Of a DNA stretch of 64,000 bases, positions 9,136 to 19,413 are shown in pieces. Below the pieces are notes generated by a model. The model worked only from the letters and a program-made list of their open reading frames with translations. It was not told where the DNA came from and did not search any database. Every line of letters starts with the position of its first letter. The first letter of the stretch is position 1. A program made the translations under genes and the position numbers. Origin of the DNA: Shouchella patagoniensis (GTDB lineage Bacteria > Bacillota > Bacilli > Bacillales > Bacillaceae_D); assembly GCF_002019705.1 (NCBI RefSeq), contig NZ_KV917377.1:1052565-1116564 (forward strand). Reading direction: 5' to 3'.

Positions 9136-9969
9136 CTACCTTTTATAATTCCACTCGTCGTTTTCATACCGATCACGTGCAAGCATTTTCACTTGAGCAT
9201 CTTCTTCATTCGTCAACTCATAGTGTTCTAATGTAATGCCTAACCCCTTTTCAAATCCCTTTTTGAAGGCACTACTCGCCTCTTCCAAACCAACTGGTGT
9301 ATGAAGCAATTCATTAATCGCTACCGCTTTAGTGGCGAACTGCTTTTGCATTCGATTACGCAATCGATCTGTTTTATAATGAAACAAATCAAACAATTTA
9401 TCCACTTCAATATCTAATAAAATTGCGCCGTGTTGAAGAATAACACCCTTTTGGCGAGTTTGAGCACTACCAGCCACTTTACGACCTTCAACAACTAGCT
9501 CATACCATGAGGGAGCATCAAAACAAACAGATGAACGAGGGTTCTTCAACGCATCTTTTTCGATTTCTGTTTCAGGGATGGCAAAATAAGCGTCTAATCC
9601 TAATTCTTGAAATCCATGCAACAGCCCCTGGGATATGACCCTATATGCTTCTGTTACCGATTGTGGCATCGCTGCATGATTTTCAGAAACAATTACACTA
9701 TATGTTAATTCATGTTCATGCAATACGCCACGTCCTCCTGTTGGTCTCCTCACAAACCCAAGTTCTTTCTCACGTACAGCCGTCATATTGATCTCTTTAT
9801 CGATTTGTTGAAAATAGCCAATTGATAAAGTTGCAGGATTCCAGCCGTAAAAACGAATGGTTGGAGGTATACGTCCTTCGCTATGCCAGTTTAATAGAGT
9901 TTCATCTAACGCCATATTATAAGATGGGCTGCGTTTGCCCGAATCAATAAAACGCCATACTTCAGTCAT
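9136..9969 (-). CDS. lipM: Octanoyltransferase LipM
   Basis: Transfers octanoate from octanoyl-ACP to the GcvH protein, the first step of Bacillus lipoate synthesis. 277 residues. [18 protein letters not shown] is the lipoyl-binding signature, the catalytic cysteine is C149 ([12 protein letters not shown]) and the conserved lysine is in [10 protein letters not shown]. subtilis yqhM has the same position next to yqhL and the gcv operon. LplJ-type ligases are similar, but length, the Cys context and location favour LipM. It supplies the cofactor for the nearby glycine cleavage enzymes. Confidence 0.92.
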   Translation of the reverse strand: MTEVWRFIDSGKRSPSYNMALDETLLNWHSEGRIPPTIRFYGWNPATLSIGYFQQIDKEINMTAVREKELGFVRRPTGGRGVLHEHELTYSVIVSENHAAMPQSVTEAYRVISQGLLHGFQELGLDAYFAIPETEIEKDALKNPRSSVCFDAPSWYELVVEGRKVAGSAQTRQKGVILQHGAILLDIEVDKLFDLFHYKTDRLRNRMQKQFATKAVAINELLHTPVGLEEASSAFKKGFEKGLGITLEHYELTNEEDAQVKMLARDRYENDEWNYKR

Positions 9970-10141
9970 AAGATCGCTTCCTTTTCATTTAAGAATACTC
10001 ATTTACATTTTACCAAAAAATTGTAGATAGCTTAAGTCTTGCTCATTCATATAAGAGCTACTCTTGTTGTGATTGAAAAAAACGCTTGATCTCGATATAA
10101 TACAATTAGTTGAATTAACTAAAGGGGAGTACGTACGAATT

Positions 10142-10525
10142 ATGGAGGCACAAACAATTATTCTAATTATCCTTACCATTTTACTCATCGTTTTTATCGC
10201 TTCACGATTTTATACGCCTAAGTATTTAAAAACATTGAATCAAGACGATTTTATTAAAGGGTACCGTAAAGCACAATTAATTGATGTGCGAGAAACGCGG
10301 GAGTTTGATGGTGGACATATACTAGGAGCTCGAAATATCCCAATGTCGCAATTACGCCAAAGACAAAACGAAATTCGTAAAGATCAACCGGTTTACCTTT
10401 ATTGCCAATCAGGAGCACGCAGCCGTCAAGCTGCGAAAGTCCTTAAGAAAAAACGCGGAGTCGAAAACCTTTCCCATTTAAAAGGTGGTTTTCGCAAGTG
10501 GACTGGTAAAGTAAAAAAGAAATAA
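10142..10525 (+). CDS. yqhL: Membrane-anchored rhodanese YqhL
   Basis: 127 residues: an N-terminal membrane helix (IILIILTILLIVFIAS, about 6-21), then a rhodanese domain with the active-site loop YCQSGARSRQA (Cys about residue 91) and the closing motif LKGGFRKW. Sulfurtransferase activity is inferred from the domain. ATG 10142 is the B. subtilis-like start, but its ribosome site (GGGGAG) is rather distant, so the start is not certain. Divergent from lipM and converging on gcvPB, as in B. subtilis. Confidence 0.88.
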   Translation: MEAQTIILIILTILLIVFIASRFYTPKYLKTLNQDDFIKGYRKAQLIDVRETREFDGGHILGARNIPMSQLRQRQNEIRKDQPVYLYCQSGARSRQAAKVLKKKRGVENLSHLKGGFRKWTGKVKKK

Positions 10526-10534
10526 CTGACTCAT

Positions 10535-10568
10535 AAAGATAGCAGCCGCAGTCGCGGCTGCTATCTTT
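10535..10568. terminator. Bidirectional terminator yqhL/gcvPB
   Basis: Perfect 15-bp inverted repeat AAAGATAGCAGCCGC with a four-base loop between two converging genes. Confidence 0.85.
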
Positions 10569-10581
10569 ATCTTTTCCCTAA

Positions 10582-12066
10582 TTATACATGCACTTGATTT
10601 TTTGGATTTATATGACGAAGAACAGGCTTTCTAGCCGCAAGGGTTTCATCCAGCCTGCTAATCACTGTATGATGCGGAGCTTCTTGGACAACTTCTGGTG
10701 TTTCTTCCGCCTCTTTCGCGATTTGAATCATCGCATCTATAAATTCATCCAGTGTTTCTTTCGATTCTGTTTCTGTAGGTTCAATCATCATGCACTCTTC
10801 CACATTTAGTGGAAAATAAATCGTTGGTGGATGATAGCCAAAATCAAGTAAACGCTTTGCAATATCTAGTGTTCGAACACCTAATTTTTTTTGACGTCTA
10901 CCTGAAATTACAAATTCATGCTTACAGTGCTGTATGTATGGAAGGTCAAAATACGGCTCAAGTTTACGCATCATGTAATTGGCATTTAATACAGCGTATT
11001 CTGAAACGAGCTTTAACCCGTCTGGACCCATTGTGCGTATATATGTGTACGCTCTTAAGTTAATGCCATAATTCCCATAAAACGGTTTAACTCTACCAAT
11101 CGATTTAGGCCGATCATACTCAAACTCATAGTGTTCTCCATTTTTAATAAGCACCGGTTTTGGTAAAAATGGAATCAAATCCTTCTTAACGCCAACAGGA
11201 CCAGAACCAGGACCGCCGCCTCCATGAGGACCTGTAAATGTTTTGTGTAAGTTTAAATGAACAACATCGAACCCCATATCACCAGGTCTTGTGATACCTA
11301 AAATAGCATTGGAATTAGCTCCATCATAGTACAGCTTTCCACCTGCTGAGTGGATAATACTAGCCATCTCAACAATATCAGCTTCAAACAAACCAAGTGT
11401 ATTTGGATTCGTCAGCATTAAGGCTGCGGTCTCCTCATTTACCACTTCTCGTAAATGTTCTAAATCAACTAATCCTAAATCATTTGTCCGGACAGTTACA
11501 GATTCAAACCCAGCAACTGTGGCAGACGCAGGATTTGTCCCGTGAGCTGAATCTGGTACGATCACTTTCGTTCGATTGAAATCACCATTCGCCTCATGGT
11601 AAGCACGGATCATCATTAACCCTGTCCACTCTCCATGAGCACCTGCAGCTGGTTGCAACGTCACTTCATCCATTCCGGTAATTTCTCCAAGCGCAGTTTG
11701 TAAGTTATAAAGCATCTTCATAGACCCTTGAACTTGATACACAGGTTGATAAGGGTGAACATGCACGAGTCCTGGCATGCGGGCAATGTCTTCATTAATC
11801 TTTGGATTGTATTTCATTGTGCATGATCCAAGTGGGTAAAACCCAGAATCCACTCCATGATTTCGCTTTGATAGCGCCGTGTAGTGGCGCATAATCTGCA
11901 ATTCAGATACTTGTGGTAATTCTGGAGCATCTGTTCGCAAAAATTCATCAGGAATAAACGAACCAATAGTTTGTTCTTCAATATCCAATTCCGGCAAGCT
12001 ATGGCCAATACGGCCATCTTTACTTAATTCAAATATAAGTGCTACATCTTTTTTTGGTGTTGTCAT
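10582..12066 (-). CDS. gcvPB: Glycine dehydrogenase (decarboxylating) subunit 2
   Basis: PLP-bearing half of the split P-protein of the glycine cleavage system; it decarboxylates glycine and passes aminomethyl to lipoyl-GcvH. 494 residues. The PLP lysine is K275 in [17 protein letters not shown], with the glycine-rich loop following. [15 protein letters not shown] near 76 is characteristic. The start overlaps the gcvPA stop by four bases (ATGA), indicating translational coupling. Last gene of the riboswitch-controlled operon. Confidence 0.97.
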   Translation of the reverse strand: MTTPKKDVALIFELSKDGRIGHSLPELDIEEQTIGSFIPDEFLRTDAPELPQVSELQIMRHYTALSKRNHGVDSGFYPLGSCTMKYNPKINEDIARMPGLVHVHPYQPVYQVQGSMKMLYNLQTALGEITGMDEVTLQPAAGAHGEWTGLMMIRAYHEANGDFNRTKVIVPDSAHGTNPASATVAGFESVTVRTNDLGLVDLEHLREVVNEETAALMLTNPNTLGLFEADIVEMASIIHSAGGKLYYDGANSNAILGITRPGDMGFDVVHLNLHKTFTGPHGGGGPGSGPVGVKKDLIPFLPKPVLIKNGEHYEFEYDRPKSIGRVKPFYGNYGINLRAYTYIRTMGPDGLKLVSEYAVLNANYMMRKLEPYFDLPYIQHCKHEFVISGRRQKKLGVRTLDIAKRLLDFGYHPPTIYFPLNVEECMMIEPTETESKETLDEFIDAMIQIAKEAEETPEVVQEAPHHTVISRLDETLAARKPVLRHINPKNQVHV

Positions 12067-13409
12067 ACGAGCCCCCCCAGTTCTTTAGCGAAACGATCCA
12101 ATTCCTCTTTCGTACGAAGTTCAGTCACACAAATTAACATCTGACCGGATCTCTCTGAATCACTTTCACCTAAATCATAACCACCAATGATACCTTGTTC
12201 AAATAACTTTTTATTTATTTCAGCAATTGGTTGGTTACATTCAATAACAAATTCGTTAAAAGTAGCAACAGAATAAAGTGGCTGTATCCCTTCTTTGTTT
12301 AGTTGTGCTTTTAAATAAGCTGCTTTTTGCACATTTTGATTGGCGATATCTTTAATCCCTTGTTTACCGAGAGCAGTCATCGCAACCGATGCAGCAAGGG
12401 CATTTAATGCTTGATTTGAACAAATATTAGACGTTGCTTTATCACGACGGATGTGTTGTTCACGTGCCTGAAGCGTTAACACAAAACCACGTTGTCCTTC
12501 TTCATCGACTGTTTGACCTACAAGCCTGCCTGGCACTTTCCTCATTAACTTCTTTGTAGCTGCAAAATAACCACAATGAGGACCTCCAAATTGGGTAGGT
12601 ATTCCGAATGGCTGAGCGTCTCCCACGACAATATCTGCACCAAATGCACCTGGAGGTTTTAATATACCAAGTGCTAATGGATTACTAGAAACGACAAATT
12701 GCGCTTTACCACTATGAGTAATTTCTTCAATTTCTGTTAGTGGCTCCAAGCTCCCAAAAAAGTTCGGATGCTGAACAACTACACAAGCGACATCATCATC
12801 GTACGCAGCTTTTAATGCGTTGATATCAGTCACTCCATCGACACTATTGATTTCTATTACTTTTAGTCTTTGACCATAAGCATTTGTACGCAATACATCT
12901 CTCGCTTCTGGATGAACCGCTTTTGATACTAAAATGGTTTTCTTCTTTGTGTGACCAGCAGAGAGCATAGCAGCTTCCGCAAGCGACGTAGGACCATCGT
13001 ACATAGATGAATTCGCTAAATCCATACCAGTAAGTTCACAAATCATCGTTTGGAACTCAAAAATAGCTTGGAGCTCTCCTTGAGAGATTTCAGGCTGGTA
13101 AGGCGTATAGGCCGTGTAAAATTCCGATCGAGAAATAACATGGTCAACAATTGATGGACTATAATGTTCATACACACCTGCGCCCAAATAAGAGGTAAAA
13201 TCTTTAATCGACTTGTTTTCATTTGCTAACTGTTCAAAAAATGCAACTAACTCTGGTTCTTTTAGTGCTTTCTCAATTGCTAATGTCCGATTAAAACGTG
13301 TAGATTCTGGAATATCCCCTAGCAATTCCTCGATTGACTCTACACCAATTAATTCAAGCATTTCTTTTTTATCCGTTTCAGTCATTGGCAAATAACGATG
13401 TGTATCCAT
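12063..13409 (-). CDS. gcvPA: Glycine dehydrogenase (decarboxylating) subunit 1
   Basis: 448-residue partner of GcvPB, forming the heterotetrameric P-protein. It starts [14 protein letters not shown] and contains [12 protein letters not shown]-like and [21 protein letters not shown] motifs typical of the N-terminal half, but carries no PLP lysine of its own, as expected. AGG-GGAGG type site before ATG 13409. Sits 14 bases after gcvT. Together with gcvPB it equals the single-chain P-protein of other bacteria. Confidence 0.97.
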   Translation of the reverse strand: MDTHRYLPMTETDKKEMLELIGVESIEELLGDIPESTRFNRTLAIEKALKEPELVAFFEQLANENKSIKDFTSYLGAGVYEHYSPSIVDHVISRSEFYTAYTPYQPEISQGELQAIFEFQTMICELTGMDLANSSMYDGPTSLAEAAMLSAGHTKKKTILVSKAVHPEARDVLRTNAYGQRLKVIEINSVDGVTDINALKAAYDDDVACVVVQHPNFFGSLEPLTEIEEITHSGKAQFVVSSNPLALGILKPPGAFGADIVVGDAQPFGIPTQFGGPHCGYFAATKKLMRKVPGRLVGQTVDEEGQRGFVLTLQAREQHIRRDKATSNICSNQALNALAASVAMTALGKQGIKDIANQNVQKAAYLKAQLNKEGIQPLYSVATFNEFVIECNQPIAEINKKLFEQGIIGGYDLGESDSERSGQMLICVTELRTKEELDRFAKELGGLV

Positions 13410-13423
13410 AGAGGCCCCTCCTA

Positions 13424-14515
13424 TTATGAGCGTTTATAGAAAGGTGTTTTCACGACTTTTGCAAGAACACGCTTTCCGCGAATATCTACTTCTATTTCAG
13501 TTCCAAGTACACTAAATTCAGCGTCTATTAAAACAAGCCCCACGTTTCGACCAAGTGTAGGGGATTGTGTCCCTGTAGTGACAAAACCCACTTGATTGTC
13601 ACCAACATAAACCACATAATCCGTTCGAGGAATGCCACGTCCAATCATTTCAATTCCGACTAACTTTCGTGATGCCCCTTCTTCTTTCTGTCTTTTCAAT
13701 ACACGTTTTCCAATAAAATCTTTTTCTTTATCCACCTTTACAGCAAAGCCTATGCCCGCCTCAATTGGACTAATATCACGACTTAATTCTTGACCGTATA
13801 AAGCGAGCTTCGCTTCAAAACGAAGTGTATCCCTTGCCCCAAGTCCACATGGAAGTAATCCAAATGGCTCACCAGCTTGCAAAATAGCTGCCCAAAGTCG
13901 GCTTGCTAGATGAGCTTCCACATACAACTCAAAACCATCTTCACCTGTATAGCCTGTCCGAGATGCAAATACTGGGAATGAAGCTATTTCCACATTTTCT
14001 TGAAAACGAAATGGTCGTATTTCCGCCAGATTTGTTGATGTAAGTGTTTGAAGCAAGTCTATTGCTTTTGGACCTTGAACAGCAAGAAGAGCAGTTTCCT
14101 CTGACTGATCTGTTAGTGTTAACTCACCTGTTACATGCTCTTTAATCCAAGCAATGTCAGAATCAATATTAGCTGCATTTAAAACAAGCAGATAGGATGT
14201 TTCCGAACGCCGATAAACAATTAAATCATCGACCGTTCCACCATCTTCCGTACACATTGCATTATATTGCGCTTGGTTATCGCTCAATTTCGACAAATCG
14301 TTCGTCAACAACATCTGTAAATTCTCTAACGCATCTTTTCCTTCTACAAGTAATTCACCCATATGTGATACATCAAATAACCCCGCAGCATTTCGAACAG
14401 CTTCGTGTTCATTTTTTATACCTGAAAAAGAAACAGGCATTTCCCAACCACCAAAATCTACAGTTTTTGCAGACTGCTTGTAGTCATTAAATAATGGAGT
14501 ACGTTTTAGTGCCAT
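13424..14515 (-). CDS. gcvT: Aminomethyltransferase (T-protein)
   Basis: Releases ammonia from aminomethyl-GcvH and forms 5,10-methylene-tetrahydrofolate. 363 residues. Conserved folate-site features are visible: [33 protein letters not shown] and [13 protein letters not shown], with the catalytic Asp in the NDL/DDL region. The C-terminal barrel ends [13 protein letters not shown]. First gene of gcvT-gcvPA-gcvPB, 33 bases downstream of the riboswitch terminator. GcvH is not in the window. Confidence 0.97.
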   Translation of the reverse strand: MALKRTPLFNDYKQSAKTVDFGGWEMPVSFSGIKNEHEAVRNAAGLFDVSHMGELLVEGKDALENLQMLLTNDLSKLSDNQAQYNAMCTEDGGTVDDLIVYRRSETSYLLVLNAANIDSDIAWIKEHVTGELTLTDQSEETALLAVQGPKAIDLLQTLTSTNLAEIRPFRFQENVEIASFPVFASRTGYTGEDGFELYVEAHLASRLWAAILQAGEPFGLLPCGLGARDTLRFEAKLALYGQELSRDISPIEAGIGFAVKVDKEKDFIGKRVLKRQKEEGASRKLVGIEMIGRGIPRTDYVVYVGDNQVGFVTTGTQSPTLGRNVGLVLIDAEFSVLGTEIEVDIRGKRVLAKVVKTPFYKRS

Positions 14516-14547
14516 TTTGAATCCCCCTTAATTCTACTAATACTGAT

Positions 14548-14594
14548 AAAAAAGGACAGAGCAAACACACAAATGTGGGTTTGCTCTGTCCTTG
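14548..14594 (-). terminator. Expression-platform terminator of glycine riboswitch
   Basis: GGACAGAGCAAAC / GTTTGCTCTGTCC hairpin followed by TTTTTT on the minus strand, between the aptamers and gcvT. Its 5' arm abuts aptamer 2, the arrangement for glycine-controlled readthrough. Confidence 0.88.
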
Positions 14595-14595
14595 A

Positions 14596-14765
14596 ACCAG
14601 AAAGTTTCTCTCGGCAATGAATTACCGAATTGTCTTCGTAGGTGGCTTTAAATAAGCACTCTCCAGAGTTGCGTCAAATAAAAGTCTTCTTTGCCTGAGA
14701 GATTCGCATTTGCTTGCTCCTTCGGCGCTGCGCAACTTTCATTCACGCAGTCTCTCCCTTTACCA
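14596..14765 (-). ncRNA. Tandem glycine riboswitch
   Basis: On the minus strand the leader of gcvT reads GGGAGAGACTGCGTG, then CGCCGAAGGAGCAA and AATCTCTCAGGCAAA for the first aptamer. The second has CTCTGGAGAGTGC, CACCTACGAAG and CCGAGAGAAACTTTCTGG. These are the core pieces of the two glycine aptamers. Glycine binding is known to favour readthrough and so to raise gcv expression. Boundaries are approximate. The rest of the 14516-14942 gap presumably holds the divergent promoters, which I could not fix. Confidence 0.93.
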
Positions 14766-14942
14766 TCATCCGCATATGAACTTAGGTAAAACGTGGTCGC
14801 ACACAAATGAGCAACCTGTTTTAAAAATGTCGATTATGTACATACTAAAAACGTCTACTAACACTTCTTATCCTACCAATGGATAAGAAATTGCGCAACA
14901 AATTTTTCTAATAAAAACGATAATTACTGTGAAATAAAGGAT

Positions 14943-16631
14943 GTGAGCGGCTTGGATATTAACATTAACTTCGATAACAACTGGAATGTTCGTTTCTTAG
15001 AAAGAATTGAGCAAGATGGTCCTTGGTCTGACTTTGAAACATATAAACTCGCTTATGAAGCACAACAACATCAACTAATTCCTGATTTTCATGGTCTGCT
15101 TGCACCACGATACCTCCCAGGTTTACAACCGTTTGAACACCAACTTGAAGCAGCGCAAACAGTGATCGAACAAATGAATGGAAAAGCAATCCTTGCAGAT
15201 GAAGTAGGACTCGGAAAAACGATTGAGGCAGGACTGGTTTTAAAAGAATATATGATTCGTGGACTTGTAAAAAAAGCGCTTATTCTTGTTCCGGCTTCCC
15301 TTGTTTCACAATGGGCGGTTGAATTGACATCAAAATTTTATATACCTGCAATTCCTCAGAAAAAATCATATGTATGGGAACAATGCGAGGTAGTTGTTGC
15401 TTCAATTGATACAGCAAAACGAGCTCCACATCGGGACATCGTTTTAAACCAGCCTTATGATATGGTCATCATTGATGAAGCTCATAAGCTTAAAAATCCA
15501 AAAACAAAAAACTATGAGTTTATTCGTCTTCTAAAAAAGAAATTCTGTTTACTATTAACTGCTACGCCTGTACAAAACAAACTCGAAGAAATCTTTAATC
15601 TTGTATCACTATTAAAACCAGGGCATTTAGGAAATATAGAAAGCTTTGACAAAGAATTTAAGTCGAACGGACGATCCGCCAAAAATGATGAACAATTACG
15701 GGCACTCGTACAAAAAGTAATGGTTAGAAACCGCCGCGAAGAAACAGGAATAGAATGGACAAAACGTATCATCAATACGATCCCCATTCATTTTAGTGAA
15801 AGTGAAAGAAACTTTTATGAAAAATTAGAGAAAGTACAAGGAAATCTAAACCATTTCACTTTGCTAACGTTAAAACGAGAGCTTTGTTCTAGTCGCGAAG
15901 CGGTATTTATGACTCTTAAAAATACAATTGAAAAAGCCCAAATTGAAGAACGCGATGCAACATTCGCAATCGAGCTCCTGAATGAAGCAGCTACTGTTGA
16001 GGGGCATGCAAAAGCGGAAAAAGCGCTTGAGCTAATAAAATCAGTGGATGATAAAGTCATTATCTTCACTGAATATCGCGCTACGCAAATGTATTTACAA
16101 TGGTATTTAAAACAACATGGCATTACAAGCGTACCTTTTCGAGGAGGATTTAAACGCGGAAAAAAAGATTGGATGCGCGAGTTATTCAAAAATCATGCAC
16201 AAGTGCTCATTGCTACAGAAGCTGGCGGTGAAGGGATAAACCTTCAATTTTGTCACCATATCATCAATTATGATCTACCTTGGAATCCGATGAGGATTGA
16301 ACAACGAATTGGTCGGCTTCATCGTCTTGGGCAAGAACATGATGTCCATATTTACAATTTCGCGGTTCAAAATACGATTGAACAAAAAATATTGGAACTT
16401 CTGTACGAAAAAATTCATTTATTTGAATCGGTCATTGGTGAATTGGATGATATCCTGGCAAGAATCGAGTTACCTAATATAGAGGAGCACGTAAAAACGA
16501 TTATAGAAAGCTCTTCTTCAGATGGTGAAATGAAGATTAAATTTGATCATTTAGCCGCTATTATGAATGAAGCTCAAGAAGATTTACATTCAGAGAAAAA
16601 TGAGGGAGAAGAAGATCATGAAACAGCATGA
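14943..16631 (+). CDS. yqhH: SNF2-family helicase YqhH
   Basis: 562-residue superfamily 2 DEAD/SNF2 ATPase. Walker A is LADEVGLGKTIEAG (about 90-103), Walker B IIDEAHKLKN, motif III LLLTATPVQN, and C-terminal motifs V/VI are LIATEAGGEGINLQFC and MRIEQRIGRLHRLGQ. Likely nucleic-acid dependent translocase; target unknown. The start is GTG 14943 or TTG 14952; both lack ideal spacing from AAAGG. Divergent from the gcv operon and overlapping yqhG by 14 bases, as in B. subtilis. Confidence 0.9.
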   Translation: MSGLDININFDNNWNVRFLERIEQDGPWSDFETYKLAYEAQQHQLIPDFHGLLAPRYLPGLQPFEHQLEAAQTVIEQMNGKAILADEVGLGKTIEAGLVLKEYMIRGLVKKALILVPASLVSQWAVELTSKFYIPAIPQKKSYVWEQCEVVVASIDTAKRAPHRDIVLNQPYDMVIIDEAHKLKNPKTKNYEFIRLLKKKFCLLLTATPVQNKLEEIFNLVSLLKPGHLGNIESFDKEFKSNGRSAKNDEQLRALVQKVMVRNRREETGIEWTKRIINTIPIHFSESERNFYEKLEKVQGNLNHFTLLTLKRELCSSREAVFMTLKNTIEKAQIEERDATFAIELLNEAATVEGHAKAEKALELIKSVDDKVIIFTEYRATQMYLQWYLKQHGITSVPFRGGFKRGKKDWMRELFKNHAQVLIATEAGGEGINLQFCHHIINYDLPWNPMRIEQRIGRLHRLGQEHDVHIYNFAVQNTIEQKILELLYEKIHLFESVIGELDDILARIELPNIEEHVKTIIESSSSDGEMKIKFDHLAAIMNEAQEDLHSEKNEGEEDHETA

Positions 16632-17415
16632 GATTCATCGCTACTTGCGCAGATACTTTATTGCAAATGATAGTACGATTGTTGAAGAATCACCTGCTCA
16701 TATAAGTGTTCAATTGTCAATTAAACTAGATAAAGAACTAATGAACCGTCCTTTTTATTGGCATTATCTTGAGAAGACTGGGGGTGTGCCAAACCCAATG
16801 ACTTTAACGTTGATTACCGATCAAAACAGTTGTCCTGATCATGTAAAAGGAGAACCCATCCATTTTGGATCTCCTAGGTTAAATCAAATTTTCGCCTCTG
16901 CAAAAGAACTAGGTAGCTTCATTCGTATGTATGAACAAAAATTAAATTTAGCAGGAGGCTCACATCCATTACATCCTTGGCTCTCATTAAACGCTAATGT
17001 GTCATTTCAGTGTGATCGCAAAAAAGATGTTATGCTTTCTCTTGGATTAAATCTTATTCATGGTCAAATCGTTCCTCACTTCTTTGATCGCCTTAAACCA
17101 TTAACGCTTACACCCAAAATTCCAGATTATTGTTTTACGTTATCCCCACTTATTCGTGTAGAATCTGGAATTGCAAGGTTACAAAAAATGATTCGGACAT
17201 TTGCTGAAAATGAACCAGCAGACTGGGCAGTTGCCGCACACTCACGTTGGCAAACAGATGCAGCACTGCTCGAATCCTTTTATGAAAACGAAGACGAAAA
17301 ACCAGCAAGTTATACAGCAGAAAAACAAGCATTACAAGAACAATACGAGCCACGAATTGATGTTTCCCTAGTTAATGGTGGTATATTCTACTTGCATCAA
17401 CAACAATTCCAATAA
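16618..17415 (+). CDS. yqhG: YqhG family protein
   Basis: 265 residues, a Firmicutes protein of unknown function always next to the YqhH helicase. Start ATG 16618 lies inside the yqhH end and follows GAGGGAGAAG, so the pair is translationally coupled. No membrane segment or known catalytic motif is seen. The coupling suggests a partner or substrate adaptor for YqhH, which is inference. Confidence 0.85.
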   Translation: MKQHEIHRYLRRYFIANDSTIVEESPAHISVQLSIKLDKELMNRPFYWHYLEKTGGVPNPMTLTLITDQNSCPDHVKGEPIHFGSPRLNQIFASAKELGSFIRMYEQKLNLAGGSHPLHPWLSLNANVSFQCDRKKDVMLSLGLNLIHGQIVPHFFDRLKPLTLTPKIPDYCFTLSPLIRVESGIARLQKMIRTFAENEPADWAVAAHSRWQTDAALLESFYENEDEKPASYTAEKQALQEQYEPRIDVSLVNGGIFYLHQQQFQ

Positions 17416-17449
17416 AAAAACAACTGCTGTTTCCAGCAGTTGTTTTTTT
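17414..17449. terminator. Bidirectional terminator after yqhG
   Basis: ACAACTGCTG-TTTC-CAGCAGTTGT flanked by A7 and T7 between converging genes. Confidence 0.9.
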
Positions 17450-17450
17450 A

Positions 17451-17633
17451 TTACAATGGTACCCCTTGACCATGAACAATGTAGCTATACATTGTCGCAA
17501 TAGAAAAGAATCCAAATACGAGTACTGCTACACCACTAAAACCAAAGGCAAAAAAGTTCTTTCTTTTAAGACTAGATACTCCACCTAACGCGGAAAGAAT
17601 CGCTATTAAAAGAAACAAAATAGCTAAAACCAT
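17451..17633 (-). CDS. DUF2759 small membrane protein
   Basis: 60 residues with two membrane helices (LAILFLLIAILSALGGV and FGFSGVAVLVFGFFSIATM) separated by the basic SLKRKN loop, typical of the YqgW/DUF2759 family found next to yqgX. Start 17633 has GGAGG about 9 bases upstream; the frame continues to 17714 without a better site. Function unknown. Confidence 0.78.
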   Translation of the reverse strand: MVLAILFLLIAILSALGGVSSLKRKNFFAFGFSGVAVLVFGFFSIATMYSYIVHGQGVPL

Positions 17634-17761
17634 TGAGCATATCCTCCACACTATGTATTTGTTATTATTGTACCCGTTTTCATGTCTTTTGTCGAGCCAG
17701 CTTCCTTTGCTCACGCTTCCTCCTATGCTACACTTTACACATAGATTAAAGGAGGTTTACG

Positions 17762-18394
17762 ATGTTTAAACAAATTCCACTTGGACCGATTCAAACAAAC
17801 GCATATGTTCTTTATAATAGCAATAAAGATGCGATTATTTTTGATCCAGGCGGCGACGGTAGTGCTTTTACTGAGTGGCTAAAAGCGGAGCAGCTCAAAC
17901 CGATTGCTATCTTACTTACTCACGCTCACTTTGACCACATTGGTGCTGTCGACGAGGTAAAAGCAACATTTGATTGCCCTGTTTATCTTCATCACGCAGA
18001 AGAAAATTGGCTGGGTGACCCGGCACTCAATGGCTCTTCACGCCTTGCAGAACGAGCACTAACTACAGCACAACCAGCTGATAAACTTCTAACAAGTGAC
18101 GGACCATTAACGATCGGCCCCTTTTCATTTGAACTTTTACACACACCAGGTCATTCACCAGGTAGCATTTCTTACTATTACAAAGAAGAAGACATTGTTT
18201 TTTCCGGAGACGCTTTGTTTCAACAAAGCATCGGTCGTACAGACTTAAATGGCGGTAACCAAAAGCAATTGCTAGAAAGCATTCACAACAAACTTTTGAA
18301 ACTGCCCGAAAACACCATCGTAGCTTCAGGTCATGGACCCCTTACAACAATACAAGCTGAAATGGATCACAATCCATTTCTATCCGGATTTTAA
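17762..18394 (+). CDS. yqgX: MBL-fold metallo-hydrolase YqgX
   Basis: 210-residue glyoxalase II-like metallo-beta-lactamase fold enzyme. Zinc ligands: THAHFDHIG (about 58-66), HTPGHSPGS (His about 132) and the later FSGDALF Asp and ASGHGP His. The substrate is probably a thioester, but this is inference. AAAGGAGG lies just before ATG 17762. Divergent from the DUF2759 gene, the B. subtilis arrangement. Confidence 0.92.
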   Translation: MFKQIPLGPIQTNAYVLYNSNKDAIIFDPGGDGSAFTEWLKAEQLKPIAILLTHAHFDHIGAVDEVKATFDCPVYLHHAEENWLGDPALNGSSRLAERALTTAQPADKLLTSDGPLTIGPFSFELLHTPGHSPGSISYYYKEEDIVFSGDALFQQSIGRTDLNGGNQKQLLESIHNKLLKLPENTIVASGHGPLTTIQAEMDHNPFLSGF

Positions 18395-18433
18395 AAAGAA
18401 CCGCTGCTTTTCATATAAAAAGCGGCGGTTTTT
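18393..18433 (+). terminator. yqgX terminator
   Basis: AACCGCTGCTTTT / AAAAGCGGCGGTT with TTTTT; also usable by the converging DUF2626 gene. Confidence 0.85.
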
Positions 18434-18444
18434 ATATGTATATA

Positions 18445-18690
18445 TTAATGTCCAAAGCTTGGAACATTGATAAAGACAGTGTAATACGTAAAGCCTACAA
18501 AAAACACCGTACAATATCCTGCAAATATATATACATATACCCGTTCGGACAGTTTTAGGTAGCCAAGCGCAATTAAAATAACCGTTTGCGCAAAGAATAG
18601 GAGCGCCATATTATACATATTCCCAATATAGAAAAGAACAGCAAAAATACCCGTCCAAAAACCTAAAACCCGATACATGCGATCCATCAT
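18445..18690 (-). CDS. yqgY: DUF2626 small membrane protein (YqgY-like)
   Basis: 81 residues beginning MMDRMYRVLGFWTGIFAVLF, the hallmark of the DUF2626/YqgY family. Three hydrophobic segments follow (WTGIFAVLFYIGNMY, ALLFFAQTVILIALGY, VYIFAGYCTVFFVGF). Either of the first two ATGs could be used; AGGAGG is 7 or 10 bases away. Unknown function. Located between yqgX and yqzE/comG, close to its place in B. subtilis. Confidence 0.85.
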   Translation of the reverse strand: MMDRMYRVLGFWTGIFAVLFYIGNMYNMALLFFAQTVILIALGYLKLSERVYVYIFAGYCTVFFVGFTYYTVFINVPSFGH

Positions 18691-18782
18691 GTCTACCCCT
18701 CCTTTTCATACAACTGTCCCTTTTATTATATACGAGAACATGATTTTTTGTAAATGCTTACTTATATATAGGAAGGCGCCTC

Positions 18783-18974
18783 CTAGCGCCTTCCTTCTTT
18801 GATTCGATGCTTAAGCATTGAAATTGCCATAGGCATAATTCCAAACGCCCAGTGTAATAACGGTTCTTTCATTTCTTTTTTTTGCACTCGTTCTGCTTTT
18901 CGTTGTGTTTTTGGCTTATCAATTTGCTTCACAGCTTCTTGTGTTGCAAACTTCAATAAGTCTTGGAAAGACAT
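18783..18974 (-). CDS. yqzE: YqzE family protein
   Basis: 63 residues with the YqzE pattern: an N-terminal LKFATQEAVKQID segment, a KxxRK basic stretch, then a hydrophobic helix (HWAFGIMPMAISML) and a basic end. Start 18974 follows GAGGTGACATCT. It directly follows comGG, as in B. subtilis where yqzE is the last gene of the comG transcript. Role unknown. Confidence 0.82.
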   Translation of the reverse strand: MSFQDLLKFATQEAVKQIDKPKTQRKAERVQKKEMKEPLLHWAFGIMPMAISMLKHRIKEGRR

Positions 18975-19020
18975 AGATGTCACCTCATGCATAGTCTTTC
19001 CCTTTCATCTCTTTTTTAAT

Positions 19021-19413
19021 CTAAACCCCTTCCTCATAGCGAATAATCTTTCCGTTGTTATCAATGTACACATTCGCCCTTCTCTCCGAACCATTTGTAA
19101 GTTTGGCGTTTAATAAATAACGATTATTCATTTTCTTCATATTTACAGTCATCGAAGGATAATGCCATTCTCCTGACTCTAACTCTGGATCATGTGCAAT
19201 CTGCATTAATCCTACTTGTAATCCATTCTCTAACGTTAATAAATTTGCTTGTTGATCTAAATACATCCTTTCTCGCTCATAATCATACAATAGCCATAAG
19301 AAAAAACTACATATAGCAAATAATACAAGGAGAGTTAAAAATAAAATTCCCCCTCTTTCATTTTTAGCTAGCTGTTTGAACCATACTCTTAGCTGTCCAA
19401 AATGACCGTTCAT
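19021..19413 (-). CDS. comGG: Competence pseudopilin-like protein ComGG
   Basis: 130 residues. An N-terminal basic stretch (KQLAKNERGG) leads into the hydrophobic helix GILFLTLLVLFAICSFFLWLL, with the rest a small soluble domain. ComGG lacks a canonical prepilin cleavage motif in other Bacillus and so here. Start ATG 19413 lies within comGF (50-base overlap), with a weak AAAGTGG site. Minor pilin of the DNA-uptake pseudopilus, by position and shape rather than close sequence match. Confidence 0.78.
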   Translation of the reverse strand: MNGHFGQLRVWFKQLAKNERGGILFLTLLVLFAICSFFLWLLYDYERERMYLDQQANLLTLENGLQVGLMQIAHDPELESGEWHYPSMTVNMKKMNNRYLLNAKLTNGSERRANVYIDNNGKIIRYEEGV